Below are positions 1 through 7,416 of a DNA stretch of 21,812 nt, piece by piece. This stretch comes from Pseudescherichia sp039594205 (lineage in GTDB: Bacteria; Pseudomonadota; Gammaproteobacteria; Enterobacterales; Enterobacteriaceae), in contig JBCNNW010000075.1 of assembly GCA_039594205.1 (NCBI GenBank), positions 1-21,812 of the forward strand, written 5' to 3'. The position numbers were made by a program, and so were the translations under genes. The notes under the pieces are model-generated. The model did no database searches. It was not told where the DNA came from and saw only the letters and a list, made by a program, of their open reading frames with translations. Within the stretch, counting starts at the first letter, position 1; every line of letters begins with the position of its first letter.

Positions 1-1149
1 ATCGGCGTGTTCCTTGCCATCGACATGTTCCTGTTCTTCTTCTTCTGGGAGATGATGCTGGTGCCGATGTACTTCCTGATCGCGCTGTGGGGCCACAAGG
101 CCTCTGATGGTAAAACGCGTATCACGGCGGCCACCAAGTTCTTCATCTACACCCAGGCGAGCGGGCTGGTGATGCTGATTGCGATCCTCGGGCTGGTCTT
201 TGTCCACTACAACGCCACTGGCGTCTGGACCTTCAACTACGAGCAGCTGCTGAAAACCCCGATGTCCCACGGCGTGGAATATCTGCTGATGCTGGGCTTC
301 TTCATCGCCTTTGCGGTGAAAATGCCGGTCGTGCCGCTGCACGGCTGGCTGCCGGATGCCCACTCTCAGGCACCGACCGCCGGTTCCGTTGACCTCGCAG
401 GGATCCTGCTGAAAACCGCCGCCTACGGTCTGCTGCGCTTTGCGCTGCCGCTGTTCCCGAACGCCTCTGCCGAGTTCGCGCCGATTGCCATGTGGCTGGG
501 CGTGATCGGTATCTTCTATGGCGCGTGGATGGCCTTTGCCCAGACCGATATCAAACGTCTGATTGCCTACACCTCCGTCTCCCACATGGGCTTCGTGCTG
601 ATCGCGATCTACACCGGTAACCAGCTTGCCTACCAGGGTGCGGTGATCCAGATGATTGCTCACGGTCTCTCTGCGGCCGGCCTGTTCATCATCTGCGGCC
701 AGCTCTATGAGCGTCTGCACACCCGTGATATGCGCATGATGGGCGGCCTGTGGAACAAAATTAAGTGGCTGCCCGCGCTGTCGATGTTCTTTGCCGTTGC
801 CACCCTCGGGATGCCGGGAACCGGTAACTTCGTGGGCGAATTTATGATCCTCTTCGGCAGCTACGGCGTCGTACCGGTCATCACCGTGATCTCGACCTTC
901 GGTCTGGTTTTCGCCTCGGTCTACTCGCTGGCGATGCTGCACCGCGCCTACTTCGGTAAGGCGAAGAGTGAAATTGCCGCTAAAGAACTGCCAGGGATGT
1001 CGCTGCGTGAGCTGTTCATCATCCTGCTGCTGGTAGTACTTCTGGTACTGCTTGGCTTCTATCCGCAGCCGATTCTGGATACCTCGCACTCCGCGATGAG
1101 CAATATCCAGCAGTGGTTTGTTAATTCCGTTACTACTACAAGGCCGTAA
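1..1149 (+). CDS. nuoM: NADH-quinone oxidoreductase subunit M (5' truncated by window)
   Basis: Proton-pumping, antiporter-like membrane subunit of respiratory complex I. The open frame runs from base 1, so the start codon lies outside the window. The 382 visible residues would be residues 128-509 of the 509-residue E. coli protein. On that numbering the conserved charged residues are all present: Glu144 in the FWEMM segment, Lys234 in FAVKMP, Lys265 in ILLKTA and Glu407 in FVGEFM. The sequence is almost entirely hydrophobic helices, including the conserved segments HGWLPDAHS and DIKRLIAY. The in-frame GTG at position 7 is an internal valine, not a start. nuoN follows after 7 nt in the same operon. 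Identification is from recognition of a near-identical enterobacterial protein. Confidence 0.98.
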   Translation: MGVFLAIDMFLFFFFWEMMLVPMYFLIALWGHKASDGKTRITAATKFFIYTQASGLVMLIAILGLVFVHYNATGVWTFNYEQLLKTPMSHGVEYLLMLGFFIAFAVKMPVVPLHGWLPDAHSQAPTAGSVDLAGILLKTAAYGLLRFALPLFPNASAEFAPIAMWLGVIGIFYGAWMAFAQTDIKRLIAYTSVSHMGFVLIAIYTGNQLAYQGAVIQMIAHGLSAAGLFIICGQLYERLHTRDMRMMGGLWNKIKWLPALSMFFAVATLGMPGTGNFVGEFMILFGSYGVVPVITVISTFGLVFASVYSLAMLHRAYFGKAKSEIAAKELPGMSLRELFIILLLVVLLVLLGFYPQPILDTSHSAMSNIQQWFVNSVTTTRP

Positions 1150-1156
1150 AGCGCAT

Positions 1157-2614
1157 ATGACTCTTACTCCACAACACCTGATCGCGCTGCTACCGCTGCT
1201 GATCGTCGGATTGACGGTGGTGGTTGTGATGCTCTCCATTGCGTGGCGACGCAACCATTTCCTGAACGCCACGATTGCCGTTATCGGTCTGAATGCCGCC
1301 CTGGTCTCGCTCTGGCTGGTTGGCCAGGCGGGAGCAATGGACGTGACGCCGCTGATGCGCGTTGACGGCTTCTCCATGCTCTATACCGGGCTGGTACTGC
1401 TGGCGAGCCTTGCGACCTGTACCTTTGCCTACCCGTGGCTGGAGGGGTACAAAGATAACAAAGAGGAGTTCTACCTGCTGGTGCTGATTGCCGCCCTCGG
1501 TGGCATTCTGCTGGCCAACGCGAACCATCTGGCGGCACTGTTCCTCGGCATCGAGCTGATCTCACTCCCGCTGTTCGGCCTGATTGGCTACGCGTTCCGC
1601 CAGAAGCGTTCGCTGGAAGCCAGTATCAAGTACACCATCCTCTCTGCCGCAGCGTCGTCGTTCCTGCTGTTTGGTATGGCACTGGTGTATGCCAACTCCG
1701 GCAACCTGTCGTTCCTGGCTATCGGTAAGAGCCTCGGCGACGGCATGCTGCACGCGCCGCTGCTGCTGATTGGTCTCGGCCTGATGATCGTTGGTCTCGG
1801 CTTTAAGCTGTCGCTGGTGCCGTTCCATCTCTGGACGCCAGATGTGTATCAGGGTGCGCCTGCGCCGGTCTCTACCTTCCTGGCGACCGCCAGTAAGATT
1901 GCGATCTTTGGCGTGGTGATGCGTCTGTTCCTCTACGCGCCGGTAGGTGAGAGCGAAGCGGTGCGCGTGGTGCTGGGCATTATTGCCTTCGCCTCGATCA
2001 TCTTCGGTAACCTGATGGCGCTAAGCCAGACCAATATCAAGCGTCTGCTAGGCTACTCCTCTATCTCTCACCTTGGTTATCTGCTGGTGGCGCTGATCGC
2101 CCTGCAGAGCGGCGAGATGTCGATGGAGACCGTGGGCGTCTACTTGGCAGGTTATCTGTTCAGCAGCCTCGGTGCGTTTGGCGTGGTGAGCCTGATGTCC
2201 AGCCCGTACCGTGGCCCGGATGCCGACTCGCTCTACTCCTATCGCGGCCTGTTCTGGCACCGTCCGATCCTCTCGGCGGTAATGACGGTGATGATGCTGT
2301 CGCTGGCGGGGATCCCGATGACCCTTGGCTTTATCGGTAAGTTCTACGTGCTGGCGGTGGGTGTGAATGCCCATCTGTGGTGGCTGACGGCGGCGGTCGT
2401 AATCGGCTCGGCTATTGGCCTTTACTACTACCTGCGCGTAGCGGTAAGCCTCTACCTCAGCGCGCCGCAGCAGCTTAACCGCGATGCGCCGTCCGACTGG
2501 GCCTACAGTGCGGGTGGGATCGTGGTTCTGATCTCTGCCCTGCTGGTGTTGCTGCTGGGTGTTTATCCGCAGCCGCTGATTAGCCTGGTACAGATGGCCC
2601 AGCCGCTGATGTAA
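1157..2614 (+). CDS. nuoN: NADH-quinone oxidoreductase subunit N
   Basis: Antiporter-like membrane subunit of complex I and last gene of the nuo operon. I chose the ATG at 1157 (MTLTPQHLIALLP), which gives 485 residues, the E. coli length. The longer in-frame start at 1118 would overlap nuoM and adds 13 residues not in the family. Conserved channel residues fall at E. coli numbers: Glu133 (GIELISLP), Lys217 (GFKLSLVP), Lys247 (TASKIAIF) and Lys395 (FIGKFYVL). The family segments PFHLWTPDVYQGAP and NIKRLLGYSSISH are visible. It starts 7 nt after the nuoM stop, consistent with translational coupling. A strong intrinsic terminator lies 23 nt after the stop, so this is the operon end. Confidence 0.98.
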   Translation: MTLTPQHLIALLPLLIVGLTVVVVMLSIAWRRNHFLNATIAVIGLNAALVSLWLVGQAGAMDVTPLMRVDGFSMLYTGLVLLASLATCTFAYPWLEGYKDNKEEFYLLVLIAALGGILLANANHLAALFLGIELISLPLFGLIGYAFRQKRSLEASIKYTILSAAASSFLLFGMALVYANSGNLSFLAIGKSLGDGMLHAPLLLIGLGLMIVGLGFKLSLVPFHLWTPDVYQGAPAPVSTFLATASKIAIFGVVMRLFLYAPVGESEAVRVVLGIIAFASIIFGNLMALSQTNIKRLLGYSSISHLGYLLVALIALQSGEMSMETVGVYLAGYLFSSLGAFGVVSLMSSPYRGPDADSLYSYRGLFWHRPILSAVMTVMMLSLAGIPMTLGFIGKFYVLAVGVNAHLWWLTAAVVIGSAIGLYYYLRVAVSLYLSAPQQLNRDAPSDWAYSAGGIVVLISALLVLLLGVYPQPLISLVQMAQPLM

Positions 2615-2630
2615 GGCTACATAGCAATAT

Positions 2631-2663
2631 AAAAAAACCGCCGAAGATTCGGCGGTTTTTTTT
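2631..2663 (+). terminator. Intrinsic terminator after nuoN, probably bidirectional
   Basis: The stem CCGCCGA / TCGGCGG (2638-2644 with 2649-2655) closes a four-base loop and is followed by eight T (2656-2663). Seven A precede the stem (2631-2637), so on the minus strand the same hairpin also ends in a T run. It can therefore also stop transcripts from cheV, which converges from the right. Confidence 0.93.
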
Positions 2664-2671
2664 CGTCTGGG

Positions 2672-2701
2672 GTAGGCCTGATAAGCGCAGCGCCATCGGG
2701 C
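2672..2701. repeat. REP (repetitive extragenic palindromic) element
   Basis: The 30 bases match the enterobacterial REP/PU consensus: they begin GTAGGCCTGATAAGC and end GCGCCATCGGGC, forming an imperfect hairpin. It sits between the 3' ends of two converging genes, nuoN and cheV, the usual place for such elements. It is a single unit, unlike the inverted pair near 21311-21382. Confidence 0.8.
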
Positions 2702-2709
2702 GTTATCGA

Positions 2710-3714
2710 TTACACCGCCTGCTTGTGGCTAATCAGCGGGCCGTTGGCCTTGCTTGCGGCGCGATCCATAACCTCTTTGAGCACCGCCGACAGCTCGGTC
2801 ACTTCAAATTTGGCGACGTAGCCGTCGGCCTGCACCTTGCGCACATGATCTTCGTTGGCGCTGCCGGAGAGTGAGGAGTGGATCACTACTGGTATGTGCT
2901 TCAGACGCGGGTCGGTTTTTATTTTACGCGTCAGGGTAAAGCCATCCATCTCTGGCATCTCCAGGTCGGTCAGCACCATAGCAATCTTATCGCTCACCGG
3001 TACGCCTTCAGCTTCTGCCTGCTGGGCCAGCAGCTGGATCTTCTCCCACGCATCTTTGCCAGTAACGTGCATCTGATTAGGGATCTGCATGGTCTCCAGA
3101 CCCTTCTCCAGCATCGCGCGCGCGACCTTAGAATCTTCAGCGACGATCGCCACCGCACCCGGCTTAATATTGAATTTCTGTACTGCGGCATTGTTGGCGT
3201 GAAGATCATGATCGGACGGCACAATGTCATAGAGGATCTGCTCAACGTCCAGCACCAGCGCCAGATTGTTGGTGTCTTTATCGTCGTCGAGGCAGGCGAT
3301 GCTGGTAATGTAGCGGCCGTTGATCGCCTTTTCTGCCGTGTGCACCTGCTTCCAGTCCAGACGGGTAATATTCTCCACCGACTCGACGGCAAAGGCCTGC
3401 ACGCTGCGGGCATACTCGGTGATCAGCAGGATATTCAGACCAGTGCTGGGTTTGCAGCCCGCCACGGCAGGAAGATCGATAACCGGGATCACCTGGTCGC
3501 GAATATTCACCATCCCCAGCAGGGGCGATTTCATCCCGGCAGGGCGAGTAAACGCAGGCATGGGCACAATTTCACGCAGCTTAAATACGTTGATGCCGTA
3601 GAGTTCCGATTTCTGTTCGTGCTGGGACGTGCCAAGACGAAACAGTAACAGCTCAAAGCGGTTGGACAGGGTGAGATTAGCCCTGTCATCGATGTCTTTC
3701 TGGAAACTATCCAT
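2710..3714 (-). CDS. cheV: Chemotaxis coupling protein CheV (CheW-like domain plus response-regulator receiver)
   Basis: 334 residues with two domains. The CheW-like domain (about 14-165) couples chemoreceptors to the CheA kinase; conserved parts include LYGINVFKLREIV and GMVNIRDQVIPVIDL. The receiver domain (about 187-318) is phosphorylated by CheA. It has the acidic pair Glu193/Asp194, phospho-acceptor Asp250 in LTDLEMPEMDGF, switch Ser280 and Lys302, so it looks active. The start at 3714 is preceded by GAGG five bases upstream. A flagellar sigma-28 promoter lies 36 nt further up. Salmonella carries a cheV gene in this neighbourhood; E. coli K-12 lacks it. The gene is monocistronic and converges on nuoN. 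Function as adaptor is inferred from domains; which receptors it serves cannot be seen here. Confidence 0.93.
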   Translation of the reverse strand: MDSFQKDIDDRANLTLSNRFELLLFRLGTSQHEQKSELYGINVFKLREIVPMPAFTRPAGMKSPLLGMVNIRDQVIPVIDLPAVAGCKPSTGLNILLITEYARSVQAFAVESVENITRLDWKQVHTAEKAINGRYITSIACLDDDKDTNNLALVLDVEQILYDIVPSDHDLHANNAAVQKFNIKPGAVAIVAEDSKVARAMLEKGLETMQIPNQMHVTGKDAWEKIQLLAQQAEAEGVPVSDKIAMVLTDLEMPEMDGFTLTRKIKTDPRLKHIPVVIHSSLSGSANEDHVRKVQADGYVAKFEVTELSAVLKEVMDRAASKANGPLISHKQAV

Positions 3715-3749
3715 TATGCCCTCAGAGTGAAGTACCTGCGTTTACACAG

Positions 3750-3776
3750 TTATCGGCACGCGGAGGAAAAAGTGGA
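3750..3776 (-). promoter_or_regulatory. Sigma-28 (FliA) flagellar class 3 promoter of cheV
   Basis: Read on the minus strand, the -10 is GCCGATAA (3757-3750), an exact match to the FliA consensus. Eleven bases upstream (the consensus spacing) is TCCACTTT (3776-3769), matching 5 of 8 positions of TAAAGTTT. It ends 36 nt before the cheV start and lies wholly in the rbn-cheV gap. A flagellar promoter before a chemotaxis gene is mutually supporting. Confidence 0.85.
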
Positions 3777-3789
3777 GGCGCGATTTACA

Positions 3790-4707
3790 TCAAATCTCTA
3801 CCACAGCAAAATCCTCTGCCAGCAGGGTGTCAGGGAAAATAGCCTGGCACTCCGCCAGCAGGCGCTGACTACCTTCGTCATCGTAGCGTGAGCTGATGTG
3901 CGTCATCACCAGCCTGCCCACGCCAGCCTCCCGCGCCAGCTGCGCTGCCTGACGCGTTGAGCTATGGCCCCGGCTATTGGCTTTCTCCTCCATCTCTGCC
4001 TCCAGCGTTGTCTCATGCACCATCACGTCTGCGCCACGGGCCAGCGCCAGCGCGCCTGGGCAGGGGGCGGTATCGCCAAACATCGCCAGCTTTTTGCCCG
4101 GTACGGCGGGGGCAAGAAAATCTTTGCCGTCAATACGCCTGCCATCTTCCAGAGTGACGCTTTCTCCGGCTTTCAAACGCTGAAACAGCGGGCCGGGCCT
4201 GACGCCCTGCGCCATTAGCGCGGCAGCGTCAAGCGCACCGGGTTTGTCGTGCTCCTCAATGCGGTAGCCGTAGCACTCAACCGGGTGGTTAAGGGCTACG
4301 GCGGTGACGTGACGCAGGCCGTCATCCACTACCGGGCCTTCCTCAATCTCTACCACCGTGAGTGGGTAGTCGGTCCAGGATCCGCTCAGGCGTAGGGCGG
4401 TATCAATAAACTCCCGCAGCCCTTTGGGGCCGTAGATAGTCAGCGGCTGGACGTTGCCTGCCATTGAACGGCTGCACAGCAGACCCGGCAGCCCGAAGAT
4501 ATGATCGCCGTGGAGATGGGTAATGAATATGCAATTCAGCTTGCCGGGATGCCATGCGGTACGCTGCATCTGCTGCTGAGTGCCCTCGCCGCAGTCAATC
4601 AGCCACAGGGCGGGCCGCGTTGGGTGGCGTAGATTGAGCAGCGCCGCGCTGACGTTACGTGTGCGCGTGGGGACGCCTGCTGAGGTGCCTAAAAATATCA
4701 GTTCCAT
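3790..4707 (-). CDS. rbn: Ribonuclease BN / RNase Z
   Basis: Metallo-beta-lactamase-fold nuclease (also called elaC) that trims tRNA 3' ends. It has 305 residues, the E. coli length, beginning MELIFLGTSAGVP. The zinc motif HLHGDH is at 64-69 (His64, His66, Asp68, His69). His141, Asp212 and His270 complete the two-metal site, and His248 in SRGHSSTRQ is the usual catalytic histidine. GDTAPC at 211-216 holds the bridging aspartate. Every ligand sits at its E. coli number, so the enzyme should be active. The ATG at 4705-4707 is divergent from elaA, with 60 nt between the two starts. cheV follows 75 nt downstream on the same strand but has its own promoter. Confidence 0.97.
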   Translation of the reverse strand: MELIFLGTSAGVPTRTRNVSAALLNLRHPTRPALWLIDCGEGTQQQMQRTAWHPGKLNCIFITHLHGDHIFGLPGLLCSRSMAGNVQPLTIYGPKGLREFIDTALRLSGSWTDYPLTVVEIEEGPVVDDGLRHVTAVALNHPVECYGYRIEEHDKPGALDAAALMAQGVRPGPLFQRLKAGESVTLEDGRRIDGKDFLAPAVPGKKLAMFGDTAPCPGALALARGADVMVHETTLEAEMEEKANSRGHSSTRQAAQLAREAGVGRLVMTHISSRYDDEGSQRLLAECQAIFPDTLLAEDFAVVEI

Positions 4708-4767
4708 ATGCGCTCTGGGTCGATAAAAGCCTTATTATAGCGAGCAACGTATAAAAAGGAGCGCACC

Positions 4768-5241
4768 ATGATCCGCTGGCAAGATCTGCATCATTCTGAA
4801 TTAACCGTCCCTGAACTCTACGCGCTGCTGAAGCTGCGCTGCGAAGTCTTTGTCGTTGAGCAGAACTGCGTCTATCTTGACGTCGACGGTGATGACCTGA
4901 TCGGTGAAAACCGACACCTGCTTGGCTGGCGCGATAACGAACTGGTGGCGTATGCGAGGATTCTGAAAAGCGACGATGATTTTACGCCGGTAGTTATTGG
5001 TCGCGTCATCGTTAGCGCCGCGGTGCGGGGTGAAAAACTGGGCCACCAGCTAATGGAAAGGGCAGTTGCCTGCTGTAGTCAAAACTGGCCGCAAAGCCCG
5101 ATATATCTGGGCGCGCAGGCGCATCTCCAGGAGTTCTATCGCCACTTTGGCTTTGTACCGGTAACCGAGGTCTATGACGAGGATGGCATTCCGCATATCG
5201 GTATGGCGCGTGAAATCATCCCTCACGTTGACCAGGCGTAA
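4768..5241 (+). CDS. elaA: GNAT-family acetyltransferase ElaA
   Basis: 157 residues of a single GNAT N-acetyltransferase domain, recognisable as ElaA from MIRWQDLHHSEL, LRCEVFVVEQNC and the C-terminal GIPHIGMARE. The acetyl-CoA pyrophosphate loop is RGEKLGHQLM (about 88-97) after the strand VIGRVIVS. YLGAQAHLQEFYRHFGF (113-129) is the usual GNAT C-terminal segment. It is a few residues longer at the C-terminus than E. coli ElaA (153). AGGAG lies seven bases before the ATG. It is divergent from rbn; elaB follows after 53 nt. The in vivo substrate of ElaA is not established and the sequence does not reveal it. Confidence 0.93.
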   Translation: MIRWQDLHHSELTVPELYALLKLRCEVFVVEQNCVYLDVDGDDLIGENRHLLGWRDNELVAYARILKSDDDFTPVVIGRVIVSAAVRGEKLGHQLMERAVACCSQNWPQSPIYLGAQAHLQEFYRHFGFVPVTEVYDEDGIPHIGMAREIIPHVDQA

Positions 5242-5255
5242 CCGCAAGTCATTGT

Positions 5256-5262
5256 CTATAGT
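5256..5262 (+). promoter_or_regulatory. Candidate -10 of an elaB promoter (sigma-S-like)
   Basis: CTATAGT in the elaA-elaB gap differs by one base from the sigma-S-preferred CTATACT. A TTGACC at 5228-5233 is 23 bases upstream, too far to be a normal -35. The idea rests on the -10 plus the reported RpoS control of elaB in E. coli. Confidence 0.4.
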
Positions 5263-5294
5263 TAGCTGACAGGTGCAAAACATGGAGAAACCTA

Positions 5295-5597
5295 ATGTCT
5301 AACCAATTTACGAGTACCCGTATCGATGACGACCTGAACCTGCTAAGCGACACGCTGGAAGAAGTGCTACGCTCCTCCGGCGATCCGGCCGACCAGAAAT
5401 ACGTCGAGCTGAAAGCACGCGCCGAGCAGGCTCTGCATGATGTAAAAGATCGCGTAAGCCAGGCATCCGACACCTACTACGTGCGTGCTAAGCAGGTGGC
5501 GTACCGCGCAGATGATTACGTACGTGAAAAACCGTGGCAGGGCGTGGGCATTGGTGCCGCTGCTGGTCTGGTCTTAGGCCTGCTGCTGCGTCGTTAA
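5295..5597 (+). CDS. elaB: Tail-anchored inner-membrane protein ElaB (DUF883 family)
   Basis: 100 residues (E. coli ElaB is 101). Residues 1-78 are charged and helical (for example EEVLRSSGDPADQKYVELKA). A glycine-rich hydrophobic segment at about 82-98 (GVGIGAAAGLVLGLLL) ends in RR, the layout of a C-tail-anchored inner-membrane protein. Family members (ElaB, YqjD, YgaM) are reported to bind ribosomes at the membrane in stationary phase and help in stress resistance. GGAG lies seven bases before the start. A strong terminator begins 21 nt after the stop, so elaB is the last gene of its unit and is separated from the men operon. Confidence 0.93.
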   Translation: MSNQFTSTRIDDDLNLLSDTLEEVLRSSGDPADQKYVELKARAEQALHDVKDRVSQASDTYYVRAKQVAYRADDYVREKPWQGVGIGAAAGLVLGLLLRR

Positions 5598-5618
5598 TAC
5601 CGTAACATGCTTCTCAAC

Positions 5619-5656
5619 GCGGGCGCTGTCTTAAGGGCAGCGCCCGCTGTTTTTTC
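5619..5656 (+). terminator. Intrinsic terminator after elaB
   Basis: A perfect 10-bp stem GCGGGCGCTG / CAGCGCCCGC (5619-5628 with 5638-5647) has a nine-base loop and is followed by TG and a run of T. It isolates menD from elaB. This is the place where menF stands in E. coli. Confidence 0.92.
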
Positions 5657-5710
5657 TCTCTTCCTCACGCCTTACCGATTTACATCAAAAATCCTGCCTC
5701 TGCGTTTCCG

Positions 5711-5716
5711 TATACT
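5711..5716 (+). promoter_or_regulatory. Candidate -10 for the men operon
   Basis: TATACT lies 29 bases before the menD start in the 89-bp stretch between the elaB terminator and menD. A TTTACA at 5679-5684 is 26 bases upstream, too far for standard spacing, so the -35 is unresolved. With menF absent and a terminator upstream, the operon must start in this stretch. Confidence 0.35.
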
Positions 5717-5745
5717 GGTCCGTATTCTTGATACCGGACAAACTT

Positions 5746-7416
5746 ATGTCAGCAAGCTCCTTCAACCGACGCTGGGCGGACGTTATCCTCGAAACGCTGG
5801 TACGGCACGGGGTCAGACACGTCTGCATCGCCCCAGGCTCCCGCTCGACGCCGCTCACCCTGGCGGCTGCGCAGAATAAAGCGTTTATTTACCATACCCA
5901 TTTCGACGAACGCGGCTTAGGCCATCTGGCGCTTGGCGTGGCAAAGGCCAGCCAGCAGCCGGTAGCAGTAATTGTCACCTCCGGGACAGCGGTAGCGAAC
6001 CTCTATCCGGCGCTCATCGAAGCCGGACTGACCGGTGAAAAGCTGATCCTGCTCACCGCCGACCGTCCTCCGGAGCTTATCGACTGCGGAGCCAATCAGG
6101 CTATTCGCCAGCCGGGCATCTTTGGCTCGCATCCGGCACAGACGGTCTCGCTGCCGCGCCCGGCACGGGAGATCCCGGCGCGTTGGTTAGTCTCCACGCT
6201 GGATAACGCGCTGGGATCGCTGCACGGCGGCGCAGTGCATATCAACTGTCCCTTTGCCGAGCCGCTCTACGGCGAGCTGGATGATTCTGGCCTTGAGTGG
6301 CAGAGCGCGCTGGGCAGCTGGTGGCAGGGCGATCTCCCCTGGCTGCGGGCGGATATTCGTCGCGAGAGCGAGAAGCAGCGCGACTGGTTCTTCTGGCGGC
6401 AGAAGCGCGGCGTTGTGGTGGCCGGGCGGATGAGCGCCGCCGAGGGCAAACGGGTGGCCGTGTGGGCGCAGATGCTCGGCTGGCCCCTGATTAGCGACGT
6501 GCTCTCCCAGACCGGGCAGCCGCTCCCCTGCGCCGATCTCTGGCTGGGCAACGCCAGCGCGGTGAGCGAGCTGGCTCAGGCGCAGATTGTCATTCAGCTG
6601 GGCAGCAGCCTGACCGGAAAACGGCTGCTGCAGTGGCAGGCAACCTGCACGCCGGATGAGTACTGGCTGGTGGATAATATTCCCGGCCGCCTCGATCCAG
6701 CGCACCATCGCGGGCGGCGGCTGATATCCGGCGTCGGCGAGTGGCTGGCGCTGCACCCGGCCGAAAAGCGTCATCCGTGGTATACCGCGATCCCCTCCCT
6801 GGCGGATCGGGCGTGGCAGGCGGTAACAGCTCAGGGCGAAACCTTTGGCGAAGCGCAGCTGGCCCACCGTCTGGCGGAGTTTCTGCCGGATCAGGGGCAG
6901 CTCTTTCTGGGCAACAGCCTGGTGGTGCGCCTGGTAGATGCCCTTGGGCAGCTGCCAGCGGGCTATCCGGTGTACAGCAATCGCGGTGCCAGCGGCATCG
7001 ACGGTTTGCTCTCTACTGCTGCCGGGGTACAGCGGGCCACTGCAAGGCCGACGCTGGCGCTGGTAGGCGATCTCTCTGCACTCTATGACCTTAACGCGCT
7101 GGCGCTGCTGCGTCGGGTCTCCGCGCCCTTTGTGCTAATCGTGGTGAACAACAACGGCGGGCAGATCTTCTCCCTGCTGCCGACTCCGCAGGCTGAGCGG
7201 GAGCAGTTCTACCTGATGCCGCAGAACGTCCACTTCGATCATGCGGCCGCGATGTTCGACCTGGCCTACCATCGCCCTGAAAGCTGGGCCGAGCTGACGG
7301 CGGCGCTGACGGCAGCCTGGCGCACGCCACAGGCAACCCTTATCGAGCTGGTGGTCGATCCGCAGGCGGGAGCGCAAACCTTACAGCAGCTGCTTGCCGA
7401 GGTGAGCCAGCTATGA
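5746..7416 (+). CDS. menD: SEPHCHC synthase MenD (ThDP-dependent)
   Basis: Joins isochorismate and 2-oxoglutarate to give SEPHCHC, the first committed step of menaquinone synthesis. I chose the ATG at 5746 (MSASSFNRRW), giving 556 residues as in E. coli; the in-frame ATG at 5728 adds six non-homologous residues. Glu55 in HFDERGLGH activates thiamine diphosphate, and GSRSTP (31-36) is a substrate-binding segment. The diphosphate/metal motif GDLSALYDLNAL starts near 441 and VVNNNGG near 466. The stop overlaps the menH start by 4 nt. It is the first gene of the operon here, since menF is absent. All expected active-site parts are present, so it should be functional if isochorismate is supplied from elsewhere. 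Confidence 0.97.
   Translation: MSASSFNRRWADVILETLVRHGVRHVCIAPGSRSTPLTLAAAQNKAFIYHTHFDERGLGHLALGVAKASQQPVAVIVTSGTAVANLYPALIEAGLTGEKLILLTADRPPELIDCGANQAIRQPGIFGSHPAQTVSLPRPAREIPARWLVSTLDNALGSLHGGAVHINCPFAEPLYGELDDSGLEWQSALGSWWQGDLPWLRADIRRESEKQRDWFFWRQKRGVVVAGRMSAAEGKRVAVWAQMLGWPLISDVLSQTGQPLPCADLWLGNASAVSELAQAQIVIQLGSSLTGKRLLQWQATCTPDEYWLVDNIPGRLDPAHHRGRRLISGVGEWLALHPAEKRHPWYTAIPSLADRAWQAVTAQGETFGEAQLAHRLAEFLPDQGQLFLGNSLVVRLVDALGQLPAGYPVYSNRGASGIDGLLSTAAGVQRATARPTLALVGDLSALYDLNALALLRRVSAPFVLIVVNNNGGQIFSLLPTPQAEREQFYLMPQNVHFDHAAAMFDLAYHRPESWAELTAALTAAWRTPQATLIELVVDPQAGAQTLQQLLAEVSQL

Noticed and set aside
2878..3648. 256-codon plus-strand frame opposite cheV
   Set aside because: Complement of cheV, low-complexity composition, no motif.
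5657..5745. Possible remnant of menF upstream of menD
   Set aside because: None of the frames shows the conserved C-terminal chorismate-binding motifs; the stretch reads as a leader.
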